Below, piece after piece: positions 16,145 through 24,594 of a stretch of DNA of 64,000 nucleotides. Origin of the DNA: JANRLJ01 sp033762735 (GTDB lineage: Bacteria; Chloroflexota; Anaerolineae; Aggregatilineales; Phototrophicaceae); NCBI GenBank assembly GCA_033762735.1, contig JANRLJ010000069.1, positions 4,037 to 68,036 on the forward strand, in the 5' to 3' direction. Positions within the stretch are counted from its first letter, which is position 1. Each line of letters opens with the position of its first letter. A model generated the notes under the pieces. The model was not told where the DNA came from and did not search any database. It saw only the letters and a program-made list of their open reading frames with translations. Both the position numbers and the translations under genes were made by a program.

Positions 16145-16855
16145 CTACCGCACAGCGCGGTTCAGCCCGGCCTGTGCGGTTTGCAGATAGGTGAGCACTT
16201 CGCTGTCAGATGCACCATGCCGCACGGCATCAATGGTGTGTTCGAGGGTCGAATGGGCGAATTCGGTCACGCGGCGCAGTTCGCGGTGGCTGCGGTCGAG
16301 GTCGCGATAGGTCAGGCGAAGTTCTTCCTCGATGCGCTGGCGGGCGATCAGTTCGCTGCGCAGTTCGATTTCGGTGATCACCGACTGTGCCAGATCGCGC
16401 ATGATCTCGACTTCCTGCTCCGTCCACTGCCGGGGGGCGCTGTCAATGATGCAGAACGACCCCAGCCCGACTCCCTCGGACGTTTGCAGCGGCATCCCCA
16501 GGTAGCCGATCACATTCAGATCAGGAATTGCCAGGTTATCATGCACCAGCGGGTGTTTGCGCGCGTCTTCAATCACCAGCGGCTCGTTCGTGGCGACGAC
16601 GTGCTGGCAGAAGGAATGGGAGAGGGGCGTCTCCCGCTTCGATGCCCAGGGTTCGGGCAGGCCGATGGCGCTCTTAAAGAACTGCCGGTTGGCATCCACC
16701 AGCGTCACCAGCGAAACAGGCGCGTTGACAATGCAGCTGGCGAGGCGCGTCAGGCGGTCGAAGCTCTCCTCGGCAGGGGTGTCGAGCAGAAGCAGGTTGC
16801 GAAGAATTTCCAGGCGTTTCGAATTTCCAATAATCGAACGGTCAGCGAAGGGCAC
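16145..16855 (-). CDS. GAF-domain sensor protein
   Basis: A 236-residue cytoplasmic protein. A GAF domain fills about residues 20-165, recognisable from FDRLTRLAS, VSLVTLVDANRQFFKS, the HSFCQHVV core and GVGLGSFCIID. A coiled coil (about 165-215) follows. No kinase or cyclase domain is attached, so it may pass a signal by direct contact. GAF domains bind small ligands or chromophores; a Cys sits in SFCQH as in some bilin- or redox-sensing members, but this alone proves nothing. Confidence 0.85.
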   Translation of the reverse strand: MPFADRSIIGNSKRLEILRNLLLLDTPAEESFDRLTRLASCIVNAPVSLVTLVDANRQFFKSAIGLPEPWASKRETPLSHSFCQHVVATNEPLVIEDARKHPLVHDNLAIPDLNVIGYLGMPLQTSEGVGLGSFCIIDSAPRQWTEQEVEIMRDLAQSVITEIELRSELIARQRIEEELRLTYRDLDRSHRELRRVTEFAHSTLEHTIDAVRHGASDSEVLTYLQTAQAGLNRAVR

Positions 16856-17052
16856 GGTGATACGACTCCATCAAGGGCTGTATAGGATAAGTGCGACGTT
16901 GAGGTGGAAGACGGTTAGGAAGTGAGGTTGTTGGTTCTTCTACACAGCGAATTCCAGTAAACTGATGTAAGTATACGGCTAGTTCTTCCGTTTCACAAAC
17001 GTTTGCATACTGCCTTTAAGTCCACTTTATCAAAAATTCATGCTGAATTCAG

Positions 17053-17086
17053 AAATAAAAACCCCGGTGGACACATGCAACCGGGG
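17053..17086 (-). terminator. Rho-independent terminator of the sigma/anti-sigma operon
   Basis: On the minus strand, CCCCGGT and ACCGGGG form a 7-bp stem around an 11-base loop, followed by TTTTTATTT. It sits 33 bases past the anti-sigma stop codon. Confidence 0.85.
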
Positions 17087-17119
17087 CAGGGCATCAAGTG
17101 CGCGGTAAGAAAAGCGAAA

Positions 17120-17692
17120 TCAGGCTTCGGTGTCTTCGTCGGTGTCCTCGCCCAGGACGATCTCGACCAGCTTGAGCAGCACGACGGGCATCAGCGTCAG
17201 CAGTGCCAGCGCGGCTTCGGGGTTGGAATGGTAGACCGCCGCTGCCTCATCCAGCATGACCTTCATCACGTCGATCACCAGCACGTACAGTCCCGCCACC
17301 TGAGCAAAGACCGCCTCGACCGCTGCCGGGTCTGCCATCGTATTCAGGAGCATCCAGCTTGCGCCGACCATCAGCGGCAGCGCGGCTACCGTGACCAGTT
17401 GCAGCGCCACCTGCAGGGCGGCTTCGTTCAGTTCGGGCGAGGCGCTGAGCGAGGTTTCCTGTTCTTCCTTCACCGTCTCTGCCAGCCGCGCCATAATCGT
17501 GACAGCCAGCCGCCGCGGTGCCCGCTCGAAAGGGGCAGTGCGCAGCATCGAGTCGACCTTTTGCAGGCTGGAGTAATGCCTGGCTTCTTTGGGTTCGCTG
17601 TTGAGGTAGCTTTCCAGTTCGTGCTGTACTTCAGCAGGAAGTTCTGTGTCCAGCGATTCCTGCATCAACAGGCGTTTGCGTTCTTCCGGCAT
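17120..17692 (-). CDS. Probable membrane anti-sigma factor
   Basis: A 190-residue protein three bases downstream of the ECF sigma gene. The N-terminal ~75 residues are charged and helical, as in sigma-binding domains, but lack the HxxxCxxC zinc motif. The C-terminal half has about three hydrophobic segments (around 95-118, 128-148 and 160-180) and an acidic tail. Position, topology and size fit an anti-sigma factor that holds the sigma factor at the membrane. This is inference from context; the sequence is not a recognised family. Confidence 0.6.
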   Translation of the reverse strand: MPEERKRLLMQESLDTELPAEVQHELESYLNSEPKEARHYSSLQKVDSMLRTAPFERAPRRLAVTIMARLAETVKEEQETSLSASPELNEAALQVALQLVTVAALPLMVGASWMLLNTMADPAAVEAVFAQVAGLYVLVIDVMKVMLDEAAAVYHSNPEAALALLTLMPVVLLKLVEIVLGEDTDEDTEA

Positions 17693-17695
17693 GAC

Positions 17696-18307
17696 CTAGA
17701 TTCCTTCTTCCACCAGGCGATTCCCCAGGCCACGCGCAGAAGTGGAGGGGCGATCTGGCACTTCACCCAGCATCTCCGCCAGCATTTGCCGGGCACGAAA
17801 TAAACGGCTCTTGATTGCGCTTTCGGTCGTATCGAGCATCTGGGCGATCTCGACATAAGAATAGTCATACCAGTAGCGCAGGACTACGGCAGTGCGGTAA
17901 TCCGGCGCGAGATCGTTGAGCATGGCCTGAATGCGGCGGCTGCGTTCGTTGTTGAGCGCCACCTGTTCCGGCTGTGGGTCATCGCTCGCCAGCGAGAGCG
18001 TGGCCGGGATCGGTTCATCAATTGAAATCTGCACCCCGCGCCGTTTGCGCAGTCGGTCGATGCAGTGGTTGGAGGCGATGCTCAGCAGCCAGGTCTTGAA
18101 TGGCCTGTCCTGATCGTAGCGTTTCAGGTTGGAATAGGCGCGCAAAAAGGCTTCCTGCGCGGCGTCTTCCGCTTCTGCGCCATCGCCCAGAATGCGATAG
18201 CACAGGTTGTAGACGGCATCCTGGAAGGTATAGACCAGTTCTGCAAAAGCGTCCTGATCGCCGTCTATCGCGGCATTTACCCATTGGGTGATAATTGGAT
18301 CGGACAC
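17696..18307 (-). CDS. ECF-family RNA polymerase sigma factor
   Basis: A 203-residue sigma-70 family protein of the extracytoplasmic-function class. Region 2 (about 15-90) has GAEAEDAAQEAFLRAY and FKTWLLSIASNHCIDRLRKR, which bind the polymerase and the -10 element. Region 4 (about 130-185) has a helix-turn-helix, YSYVEIAQMLDTTESAIKSRLFRAR, for the -35 element. It probably directs a stress regulon and is paired with the membrane protein that follows. Whether it drives its own promoter cannot be read here. Confidence 0.93.
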   Translation of the reverse strand: MSDPIITQWVNAAIDGDQDAFAELVYTFQDAVYNLCYRILGDGAEAEDAAQEAFLRAYSNLKRYDQDRPFKTWLLSIASNHCIDRLRKRRGVQISIDEPIPATLSLASDDPQPEQVALNNERSRRIQAMLNDLAPDYRTAVVLRYWYDYSYVEIAQMLDTTESAIKSRLFRARQMLAEMLGEVPDRPSTSARGLGNRLVEEGI

Positions 18308-18471
18308 GTTACTGCTCCCCCTGTCGGTTGATGATCAAGGCGCACTGTCCATCGACCTGTTGTGTTCCATCAACCTTCTTCGTCACGCCAATTATACCCC
18401 TTCTTGGGTCAGCCGTCGCCCGAACCAGTGGTGTATTTTGGCAGCAGTTCCGTAACCAGTCGTCCATCTGC

Positions 18472-19287
18472 TTATTGCAGCCGCAGGCTTTGCTGCTGCA
18501 CCTCGTCTATCGCTTCCAACGTGTCCTGCAGGCTGGAGATTTCGTCCTGAATCTCCAGGCGAAGGCGTTGCGCCCGTCCACTGTCTACTTCCTTCGTGCC
18601 CAGCCGCGCCATCTGTGCGTAGATCGTGCCCAGCGAGGAAAGGGTGCTTTCCAGTTGAATTTCCGCCCGACGCACACTGTTGACGGTCGCCTCAAGGTTA
18701 ATCAACTGCTGTTCAAGCTGCTGAACCTGCCGTTCCAGTTCGCGCCGCACCGCCGGGTCGGTTTCCCGTTCCATGCGCTGGCGGGTTTTATCAAGCTGCT
18801 GCGGCACCTGGCGGCGGTCGCGCTCGACCAGTTCATTTTCCTCGAAGGCATCCACATGCAGCGCCAGATCGTACATGTGGCCGATCCAGTCGTTGATGTC
18901 GTCCACCGTGCCCATCAACTGCATCCGCATCGCGCCGCTGGCCCGCCGCGCCAGTTCCAGCATGTTGCGGCGGTATTCCATCGCAGAGCGCACCCGGTCA
19001 CGCGAGACGCGGCTCTTGATGCGCCCCAGGTCGTAGCGTGTCTCGAACTCGGCGGCGATGGCGTCCTGCGCAGCCTGCGGGTCGGTCAGTGTCGCGCCGA
19101 TGAAGGCGGCTTCCGCGATCAGCCCGACGACCAGCCACATCCAGTCCTGCCAGAAGGGGGCGATACTGGAAATGTCGGCAAACAGGAACAGGATCATTGT
19201 GACGATGGCGGTCACCACTGTCTGCCAACTGAAAACAGCGTTTCTTAAAACCGCGCCTGTCGCGCGTTGACGAATGTCGTCGGCCAT
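18472..19287 (-). CDS. Membrane-anchored coiled-coil protein
   Basis: A 271-residue protein that I do not recognise. Two transmembrane helices lie at about 20-40 and 48-68, then the chain is almost entirely charged alpha helix with long heptad regions (about 100-165 and 165-270). This topology places the coiled coil in the cytoplasm. It may act as a structural or scaffolding protein. It is transcribed in the same direction as the ECF operon, 164 bases upstream of it, and away from the rhodopsin gene. Confidence 0.7.
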   Translation of the reverse strand: MADDIRQRATGAVLRNAVFSWQTVVTAIVTMILFLFADISSIAPFWQDWMWLVVGLIAEAAFIGATLTDPQAAQDAIAAEFETRYDLGRIKSRVSRDRVRSAMEYRRNMLELARRASGAMRMQLMGTVDDINDWIGHMYDLALHVDAFEENELVERDRRQVPQQLDKTRQRMERETDPAVRRELERQVQQLEQQLINLEATVNSVRRAEIQLESTLSSLGTIYAQMARLGTKEVDSGRAQRLRLEIQDEISSLQDTLEAIDEVQQQSLRLQ

Positions 19288-19480
19288 AGCCTTCGCTTCC
19301 TGTGTATGCTCTATCCCTCATTACGCAGCGACAGCCCGCCGCGTTGCATGTGCGTCGATGTTAACACAAAAGCGAGTGGTGGATAAGCAGCATTCGATGA
19401 CCCTGGGCCAATCGTTCGGGCGCATTCACCAATTCTTAAAATGAGGTCAATATCATCCTCATGATCGTTCATTACTATAT

Positions 19481-19518
19481 ATTTCAGAATGTTCAATAAA
19501 TTCTGAATATTCTGAAAT
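19481..19518 (+). promoter_or_regulatory. Operator-like repeats upstream of the rhodopsin gene
   Basis: ATTTCAGAAT (19481-19490) and its exact inverse ATTCTGAAAT (19509-19518) enclose a third half-site, ATTCTGAAT (19500-19508). The block ends 34 bases before the rhodopsin start codon in an AT-rich gap, where a repressor or activator would act. Confidence 0.5.
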
Positions 19519-19552
19519 AAAAATACATCACAGTTATGAGGAATGTAGCCCT

Positions 19553-20380
19553 ATGCCTGAGTTAACGCTGTCGCAGTATTCCCTCGTCTACAATGCCTTC
19601 TCGTTTACGTTTGCAGCGATGTTCGCAACGTTCATCTTCCTGGTGCTGAACCGGGGAAACGTTGCGCCCAGCCTGCGCAATGCAATTACGATGTCGGCGC
19701 TGGTGGTCGCCATCGCTGGATACCATTACCTCCGCATCTTTGAAAGCTGGCAGGATGCCTTCACCATTTCTGACGCGACCGAGGCTGGTGCATTCGTCTA
19801 CCTCGCCAGCGGGGAACCCTTCAATGACGCTTATCGTTATATCGACTGGCTGCTGACCGTGCCGCTGCTGGTGGCCGAGCTGATCGCCGTGATGTCCCTG
19901 CGTGGGAGCAAAGCGGGCTGGATGACGTTTCGGCTGGCGACCGCGGCAGCACTGATGGTCATCCTGGGCTATCCCGGTGAAATTGCAGATTCAACCAGTA
20001 CCCGCGCCCTGTGGGGGTTCATCAGTACCATTCCGTTTCTGTACATCCTTTACGAACTGTTCGTCGGGCTTGGACCGGCAATTCAGGCTGAAAGCGGCCA
20101 GGTGAAAGTGCTGCTGCGCAATATCCGGCTGCTGCTGCTGGCGACCTGGGGCTTCTACCCGATTGTGTACCTGATCCCCATTCTGTTCGGGAGTGCAACC
20201 GGGAGCGCGGCGCTGCTGGTGGCCGTACAGATCGGTTATTGCATCGCCGACGTAGCAGCCAAGTGCGGCTATGGCGTGATGATCTATGCCATTGCTCGTA
20301 CCAAGACTATTGAGAAAGGGCTGGATGCCGGCGTAAGTGATGAGATGCTGCGTCAGCCAGCGCCAGCAGTGGGTGACTGA
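19553..20380 (+). CDS. Xanthorhodopsin-like light-driven proton pump
   Basis: A 275-residue seven-helix microbial rhodopsin. Lys237 in IADVAAK is the retinal Schiff-base site, with Asp233 as counter-ion partner. Helix C reads RYIDWLLTVPLLVAE and gives the outward-pump triad Asp98 (acceptor), Thr102 and Glu109 (donor). Leu106 is at the tuning site where Leu means green absorption. His58 can pair with Asp98. In helix E, WGFISTIPFLYILY aligns gap-free with bacteriorhodopsin WWAISTAAMLYILY, placing Gly155 at the position that opens a window for a carotenoid antenna in xanthorhodopsin. GAGGA lies ten bases before the ATG. No retinal or carotenoid synthesis gene is visible in the window. Confidence 0.95.
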   Translation: MPELTLSQYSLVYNAFSFTFAAMFATFIFLVLNRGNVAPSLRNAITMSALVVAIAGYHYLRIFESWQDAFTISDATEAGAFVYLASGEPFNDAYRYIDWLLTVPLLVAELIAVMSLRGSKAGWMTFRLATAAALMVILGYPGEIADSTSTRALWGFISTIPFLYILYELFVGLGPAIQAESGQVKVLLRNIRLLLLATWGFYPIVYLIPILFGSATGSAALLVAVQIGYCIADVAAKCGYGVMIYAIARTKTIEKGLDAGVSDEMLRQPAPAVGD

Positions 20381-20407
20381 GGCAGCTTTCGTAGGCGAAT
20401 CGGTAAA

Positions 20408-20443
20408 CAAAAAGCGAGTGAGATTATTTTCACCCGCTTTTTG
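20408..20443. terminator. Bidirectional terminator between rhodopsin and pspA
   Basis: CAAAAAGCG and CGCTTTTTG arms, continued by GTGA/TCAC after one mismatch, form a stem with A-rich and T-rich edges. It can end transcripts from both convergent genes. Confidence 0.85.
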
Positions 20444-20466
20444 TTTTGGGCAGAATCTTGTTTGCG

Positions 20467-21201
20467 TTAGCTCTGGTTGCTGAGCGTACCGCCACCGGTC
20501 TGCGTGGCACCTTCGCCATCGCCACGCGCACCCAGCAGACGCAGGCGGCGTTCTTCGAGCTGGCGGTCGATCTCGCCACCGCGCACCGCTTCATCCACCT
20601 GATCGGAGAGACGCTGCGAGGCCATTTCCAGCTTGGCATCTTCACGGTCGAGGCGGTTGCGGATGCCCTGCGCGAGGTTGCTGATCTGCTCGTCGCCCAT
20701 GTTGGCGATGCCATCGAGGCTCTTGATGGTCTTGACCGTGACCTTCTTGGCCTCGGCCAGTTCGATCAGTGAACGCAGGTGTTCGCGTTCGTTCTTGATG
20801 GCGGTCAGCTTGGCTTCCAGCTTGAGCCGCATGGAGAGCATGTTCTGATACTGCTTTTCCTGCTCCTGCCACTGCTCATAATATTCCTGGGAAAGCTGCT
20901 GCTTGGTGTTCAGTTCCGCCTGGGCAGCGGCGGCCAGGTCATCCTTGCCCTTGAGGATCAGGGTGTCGATGTCGCGGTCGAGCTTATCGGCGGCAGCAGC
21001 GAATTCCTCATACTTGCGCTTGAGGGTCTTGACCGTGCCACCGACAGTCGCGGCGGAGTCTTCCAGGGCTTCCAGGTTCTTTTCGGCCTGGCGGATGTAT
21101 TCGTCCATCACCTTGACGGAATTTGCTTCCAGAGCGCGGTCAACAATCCCATGTAGGTTGGCGCTCAGCAGTGTATTGACCTTATCAAAAAGCGAAGCCA
21201 T
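20467..21201 (-). CDS. pspA: PspA/IM30 family membrane-protecting protein
   Basis: A 244-residue, almost fully helical protein of the PspA/Vipp1 (ESCRT-III-like) family. The amphipathic N-terminal helix (MASLFDKVNTLLSANLHGIVDRALE) is the membrane-binding part; long coiled coils span about 25-190. A Gly/Thr-rich tail closes it. PspA polymers patch damaged membranes and preserve the proton gradient. No pspB, pspC or pspF is next to it. Being convergent with a proton-pump rhodopsin is suggestive but does not prove a link. Confidence 0.93.
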   Translation of the reverse strand: MASLFDKVNTLLSANLHGIVDRALEANSVKVMDEYIRQAEKNLEALEDSAATVGGTVKTLKRKYEEFAAAADKLDRDIDTLILKGKDDLAAAAQAELNTKQQLSQEYYEQWQEQEKQYQNMLSMRLKLEAKLTAIKNEREHLRSLIELAEAKKVTVKTIKSLDGIANMGDEQISNLAQGIRNRLDREDAKLEMASQRLSDQVDEAVRGGEIDRQLEERRLRLLGARGDGEGATQTGGGTLSNQS

Positions 21202-21261
21202 GAGTCGTCTTTTTCCTTTGCTTGTTTGACGAGCGGTACTTTACCCTCAGGATTATAGCAT

Positions 21262-22395
21262 CTATACGGCAGGTGCTGCCAAAGGTTGCGCCGGGAGCAG
21301 CACCCGAAAGGTGCTGCCTTCGCCCCATTTGCTTTCCAGTTGAATTTTCCCACCGTGCAGATCGACCAGCGCCTTTACCAGCGCCAGCCCGGTGCCGGAA
21401 CCCTGGTCTTCATAGTGCTCCCGATTGATCTGGTAGAAGCTGCGCCAGATGTTTTCAAATTCATGTTCGGGAATGCCGCGTCCCTGGTCAGCCACTTCGA
21501 TGATGACGTGTTCGTCCCTGTGAGTGACGCGCAGCGTGATCGGCTTTTCAGCAGGTGAGAACTTCACCGCGTTGTCGATCAGTTCGCGCACGATGATGTT
21601 CAGATATTCGTGATGCCCGACGACGGTGGGCAGGGCGTCATCCATCACGGTTTCGCAGGTGTGCTCGACCAGTTCCGACCCGATCACCGAATCACGCGCC
21701 ACACACACAACCGAGGGCAGATCGTGAATTGGCTGTTTGCGGTAGGCGTAGTTCTTGGCGGCGTCCCCGGTTTCCAGTTCGACCAGCAGGATAAAGTTTT
21801 CGATCAGCCGCCGCAGTCGATCCGCGCCCTGATTCACGCCGCGCAGGAACAGCAGCAGTTCGTCGTCGGTCATGTCCTCCGGGTTGGAGGTCTTAATCAT
21901 ATCGGCATACGCCACCACCAGTGTCAGCGGCGTGCGGAATTCGTGGTTGAGGATGGTCAGGATATTGCGCTTGAGGTCGGCAATCGCGCCGGAGTGAATC
22001 TCTCGGATGGTCTTGTGGCGGCGCAGGCGGGAATCCACCGCGACCAGCAGATCATCCGCGTCGAAGGGTTTCACCAGGTAATCGTCCACGCCGAACTTTT
22101 TGCCGCGCTGAATATCGGCCTTCTCGCCTTTGGCGGTGAGGAAGATGAAGGGAATCGCCACCCACTTTTCGTGCTTGCGCACCGCTTGCAGCAGATCAAT
22201 CCCGTCCATCTGAGGCATCATAATGTCAGAGACAATCAGGTCGGGCGGGGTGCCGTTAGTCGTTTGCAGCACGTCCAGCGCCTGAACACCGTTCTGGGCA
22301 ATCAGCACCCGGTAATCGTCCAGTTCGAGAATATCCCGAATGCCGCCTAACAGATGATGGTCATCTTCGACAACGAGAAGGGTAGCCTTGGTCAT
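21262..22395 (-). CDS. Receiver-histidine kinase hybrid
   Basis: A 377-residue soluble protein. Receiver domain 1-125 with Asp57 (IVSDIMMPQMDG) and Lys109 (LVKPF); HisKA with His151 in NHEFRTPL; HATPase with NAVKF, DQGRGIP and GSGTGLALVK. It has the same order as the protein at 7285 and probably takes part in a phosphorelay. ATG 22395 is preferred; an in-frame GTG six codons upstream is possible. The gene lies upstream of pspA in the same direction, about 60 bases apart, so the two could be co-transcribed. Confidence 0.9.
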   Translation of the reverse strand: MTKATLLVVEDDHHLLGGIRDILELDDYRVLIAQNGVQALDVLQTTNGTPPDLIVSDIMMPQMDGIDLLQAVRKHEKWVAIPFIFLTAKGEKADIQRGKKFGVDDYLVKPFDADDLLVAVDSRLRRHKTIREIHSGAIADLKRNILTILNHEFRTPLTLVVAYADMIKTSNPEDMTDDELLLFLRGVNQGADRLRRLIENFILLVELETGDAAKNYAYRKQPIHDLPSVVCVARDSVIGSELVEHTCETVMDDALPTVVGHHEYLNIIVRELIDNAVKFSPAEKPITLRVTHRDEHVIIEVADQGRGIPEHEFENIWRSFYQINREHYEDQGSGTGLALVKALVDLHGGKIQLESKWGEGSTFRVLLPAQPLAAPAV

Positions 22396-22551
22396 AGCTG
22401 CATTTACTTTCACGCTTTATCCAAACCCGTTCGATTGTTCAACAGGTGTTGATGGTCCCTGTTCCTGTCAAACAGCATAACATGAGATTTGTGCACATGT
22501 AATAAAGGTTTGGAAAAATTCAGAAGCCTTTCAGATCGTAAAAAAGTTGTA

Positions 22552-23574
22552 TCAACCGGCCGCCGTCTGATGAATGTCCAGTAGATCCGACAGCAGCGCG
22601 AACCCGGTCTGCACCCTTCCCGCGCCGGGGCCGATCAGCGTCACATCGCCCAGCAGATCGGTGCTGTAGGTGATCGCGTTGGTTGCGCCGTTCACATTGG
22701 CAAGCGGATGGCTGAGCGGCAGGCGCATCGGGGCGACACTGGCGCCTTCGGGCGTGACAGTAGCGATCAGCTTCCAGCGTTCGCCCTCCTGCTGAGCCAG
22801 CCGCATGTTATCCGGCGTAATGCCCGTGATGCCGCTGACCTGCATTTCGTCAAAACCGATCACCTTGCCGAACAAAGCCGCTGCCAGAATCCGCGCCTTA
22901 CCCGCCGCGTCCCAGCCGTCCACATCGCCGGAGGGGTCGGTTTCGGCATAACCAAGTGACTGCGCCTGCGCCAGCGCTTCCCCATAGGAAAGTCCCGTTT
23001 CCATTTCGGTGAGGATGTAATTGGTCGTGCCGTTGATGATGCCGCGCACTGCGTTGATCGTGCAGCCTGCCAGCGCGGACTGTGCCAGCCGCAGCGAAGG
23101 CGTTCCTGCCATCACCGTCCCCTCGAACAGCAGCTTCTTCCCGGCGGATTTTGCTTTCTCCATCAGTTCGGGATAGGCCAGCGCGACCGGCCCCTTATTC
23201 GCCAGGACGACATGTTTGCCCGTCTCCAGCGCCGTGCGGCACAGATCGAGCGCGGGCTGCCCGGTTTGCAGGTTGGTGGGGCTGGCTTCCACGAGGACAT
23301 CGGCGTTCGTCTCCTGAAGAAGACGCATGGCATCCCAGTCACGGCGCAGGCTGGACGAATCGGGGTAATGCTGCAAGCCGCCTTTTTCCAGTGCACCAAG
23401 AATCCGTTCCAGCGTCAGGCCGTTGGGCAGAAACAGCGTTCCGCGTGTCCCGGTGGCAACGGCGACGACGCGCGGCGTGAACCCATAGCGCTGCTTCAGT
23501 TCGTCGCGCTTGTCGATCAGAATACGGAGCAACCCCTGCCCGACGTTGCCGAGTCCGATGAGGGCAATGTTCAT
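22552..23574 (-). CDS. hom: Homoserine dehydrogenase
   Basis: A 340-residue NAD(P)-dependent enzyme that reduces aspartate semialdehyde to homoserine on the way to threonine and methionine. The Rossmann motif is GLGNVGQG near the N-terminus. The catalytic domain has VVLANKGPVA, GIINGTTNYIL and ETDPSGDVDGWDAAGK, with the Asp and Lys of the active site. It ends without the ACT domain found in long forms, so feedback control by threonine may be missing. GGAGG sits upstream of ATG 23574; the extra in-frame Met eight codons earlier is less likely. Confidence 0.95.
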   Translation of the reverse strand: MNIALIGLGNVGQGLLRILIDKRDELKQRYGFTPRVVAVATGTRGTLFLPNGLTLERILGALEKGGLQHYPDSSSLRRDWDAMRLLQETNADVLVEASPTNLQTGQPALDLCRTALETGKHVVLANKGPVALAYPELMEKAKSAGKKLLFEGTVMAGTPSLRLAQSALAGCTINAVRGIINGTTNYILTEMETGLSYGEALAQAQSLGYAETDPSGDVDGWDAAGKARILAAALFGKVIGFDEMQVSGITGITPDNMRLAQQEGERWKLIATVTPEGASVAPMRLPLSHPLANVNGATNAITYSTDLLGDVTLIGPGAGRVQTGFALLSDLLDIHQTAAG

Positions 23575-23610
23575 AGGGCGCAGCCTCCAATGCTGCAATG
23601 CTTTCGTTAA

Positions 23611-23638
23611 TTGACCCTGCGCAAATTTGCCTTATTAT
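23611..23638 (+). promoter_or_regulatory. Promoter reading towards cmk, overlapping a hom promoter
   Basis: TTGACC (23611-23616), 16 bases, TATTAT (23633-23638) on the plus strand. The same spot read on the minus strand gives TATAAT (23639-23634), a likely -10 for hom, so the two promoters would overlap. Confidence 0.5.
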
Positions 23639-23647
23639 AGCCAGTAC

Positions 23648-23749
23648 ATGGACTCAGCAGGAACCCGATTTGAAACCGCGTCCGTTTCGACTTCTCAATA
23701 CACCTCAACCCTCCCGCGCGACCACCGCACCGGGTTCGTCTGCTTTTGA
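23648..23749 (+). CDS. Possible short leader peptide upstream of cmk
   Basis: ATG 23648 opens 33 codons, starting MDSAGTRFETASVSTSQYT and ending CF, with six Thr and five Ser. The stop lies 17 bases before a terminator hairpin. There is no ribosome binding site and the ATG is very close to the predicted transcript start, so it would have to be leaderless. It may be chance. Confidence 0.15.
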   Translation: MDSAGTRFETASVSTSQYTSTLPRDHRTGFVCF

Positions 23750-23766
23750 TTTATTCGTTGTGATCT

Positions 23767-23791
23767 GAGAGCCTTCTGGCTCTCTTTTTTT
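23767..23791 (+). terminator. Terminator or attenuator ahead of cmk
   Basis: GAGAGCC and GGCTCTC form a 7-bp stem with a TTCT loop, followed by seven T residues. It lies about 110 bases upstream of cmk on the same strand, inside the 325-base gap between hom and cmk. Confidence 0.8.
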
Positions 23792-23800
23792 GCCTGACGC

Positions 23801-23848
23801 AAGTGGCTTGTCCCAAGTGGCTTGTCCCAAGCGGCTTGTCCCAAGCCG
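23801..23848. repeat. Three 14-base tandem repeats upstream of cmk
   Basis: AAGTGGCTTGTCCC occurs three times head to tail, the third with AAGCGG, plus a partial fourth. Each junction creates CTTG-TCC-CAAG, a small palindrome spaced every 14 bases, which could be a protein-binding array. Confidence 0.7.
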
Positions 23849-23899
23849 TTTAACACAAGCTCTTGCCGCACACTTCCTGGTCTGAAAGGAGACTTTACC

Positions 23900-24562
23900 A
23901 TGCCTTATGCTCGCACGATTGCCATCGACGGGCCCGCTGCCAGCGGAAAAAGCACCCTGGGCGCGACTCTGGCGGAGACGCTCGGCTATGTATTCGTGGA
24001 CGCAGGGATGATCTACCGAGCGCTGACGGGCGAAATCCTCAACGCCGGGCTTGATCCGCGTGACGAGCGCAGCATTGTGGCCTTCGCGCAGGCGCTCCCG
24101 GTAAGGTTCGATGGGGCAACGGTGAGTATCAACGGGCAGCCCTTCGGTGCAAACCTCCACAGCAGCGACATCAGCCGCACGGTGCCCACTGTAGCGGCCT
24201 ACGGCGGGGTGCGCGCAGCCATTCGCACCTATCAGCGGCAGATCGCTGGACAGGGCGCGGTGGTCTTCGCCGGGCGAGACATCGGCACGGTAGTGCTGCC
24301 AAATGCTGACTTAAAGCTGTACCTGGACGTAAGCCTGGATGAACGCGCCCGCCGCCGCCATCTTTCGCTTCGGGTCAACAATCCGCTGCTGACGCTGGAA
24401 CAGGTGCGCCATGAACTGCATCAGCGCGATCAGCTCGATACGCAGCGGCACGAATCCCCGCTGAAAATCGCCGATGATGCCTTCGTCATCCGCACCGATG
24501 GTCTCTCGCCAGCAGAGGTGCTCGACGTGGCGCTGGGATATGCGAAAAGGCAGTCAGCCTGA
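23900..24562 (+). CDS. cmk: Cytidylate kinase
   Basis: A 220-residue nucleoside monophosphate kinase that makes CDP/dCDP from CMP/dCMP with ATP. The P-loop is GPAASGKST (11-19), followed by the family motif DAGMIYRALT. FAGRDIGTVVLP is the CMP-binding segment, and the LID region has LDERARRRHLSLR. Length fits the bacterial enzyme. AAAGGAG lies eight bases before ATG 23900. It stands alone behind an unusual leader containing a terminator and tandem repeats. Confidence 0.95.
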   Translation: MPYARTIAIDGPAASGKSTLGATLAETLGYVFVDAGMIYRALTGEILNAGLDPRDERSIVAFAQALPVRFDGATVSINGQPFGANLHSSDISRTVPTVAAYGGVRAAIRTYQRQIAGQGAVVFAGRDIGTVVLPNADLKLYLDVSLDERARRRHLSLRVNNPLLTLEQVRHELHQRDQLDTQRHESPLKIADDAFVIRTDGLSPAEVLDVALGYAKRQSA

Positions 24563-24594
24563 CTAATGGAAAACCAAAACGAACGCGGACAATC

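Noticed and set aside
23801..23848. CRISPR-like repeats
   Set aside because: The units are 14 bases long and head to tail with no spacers, and no cas genes are present.
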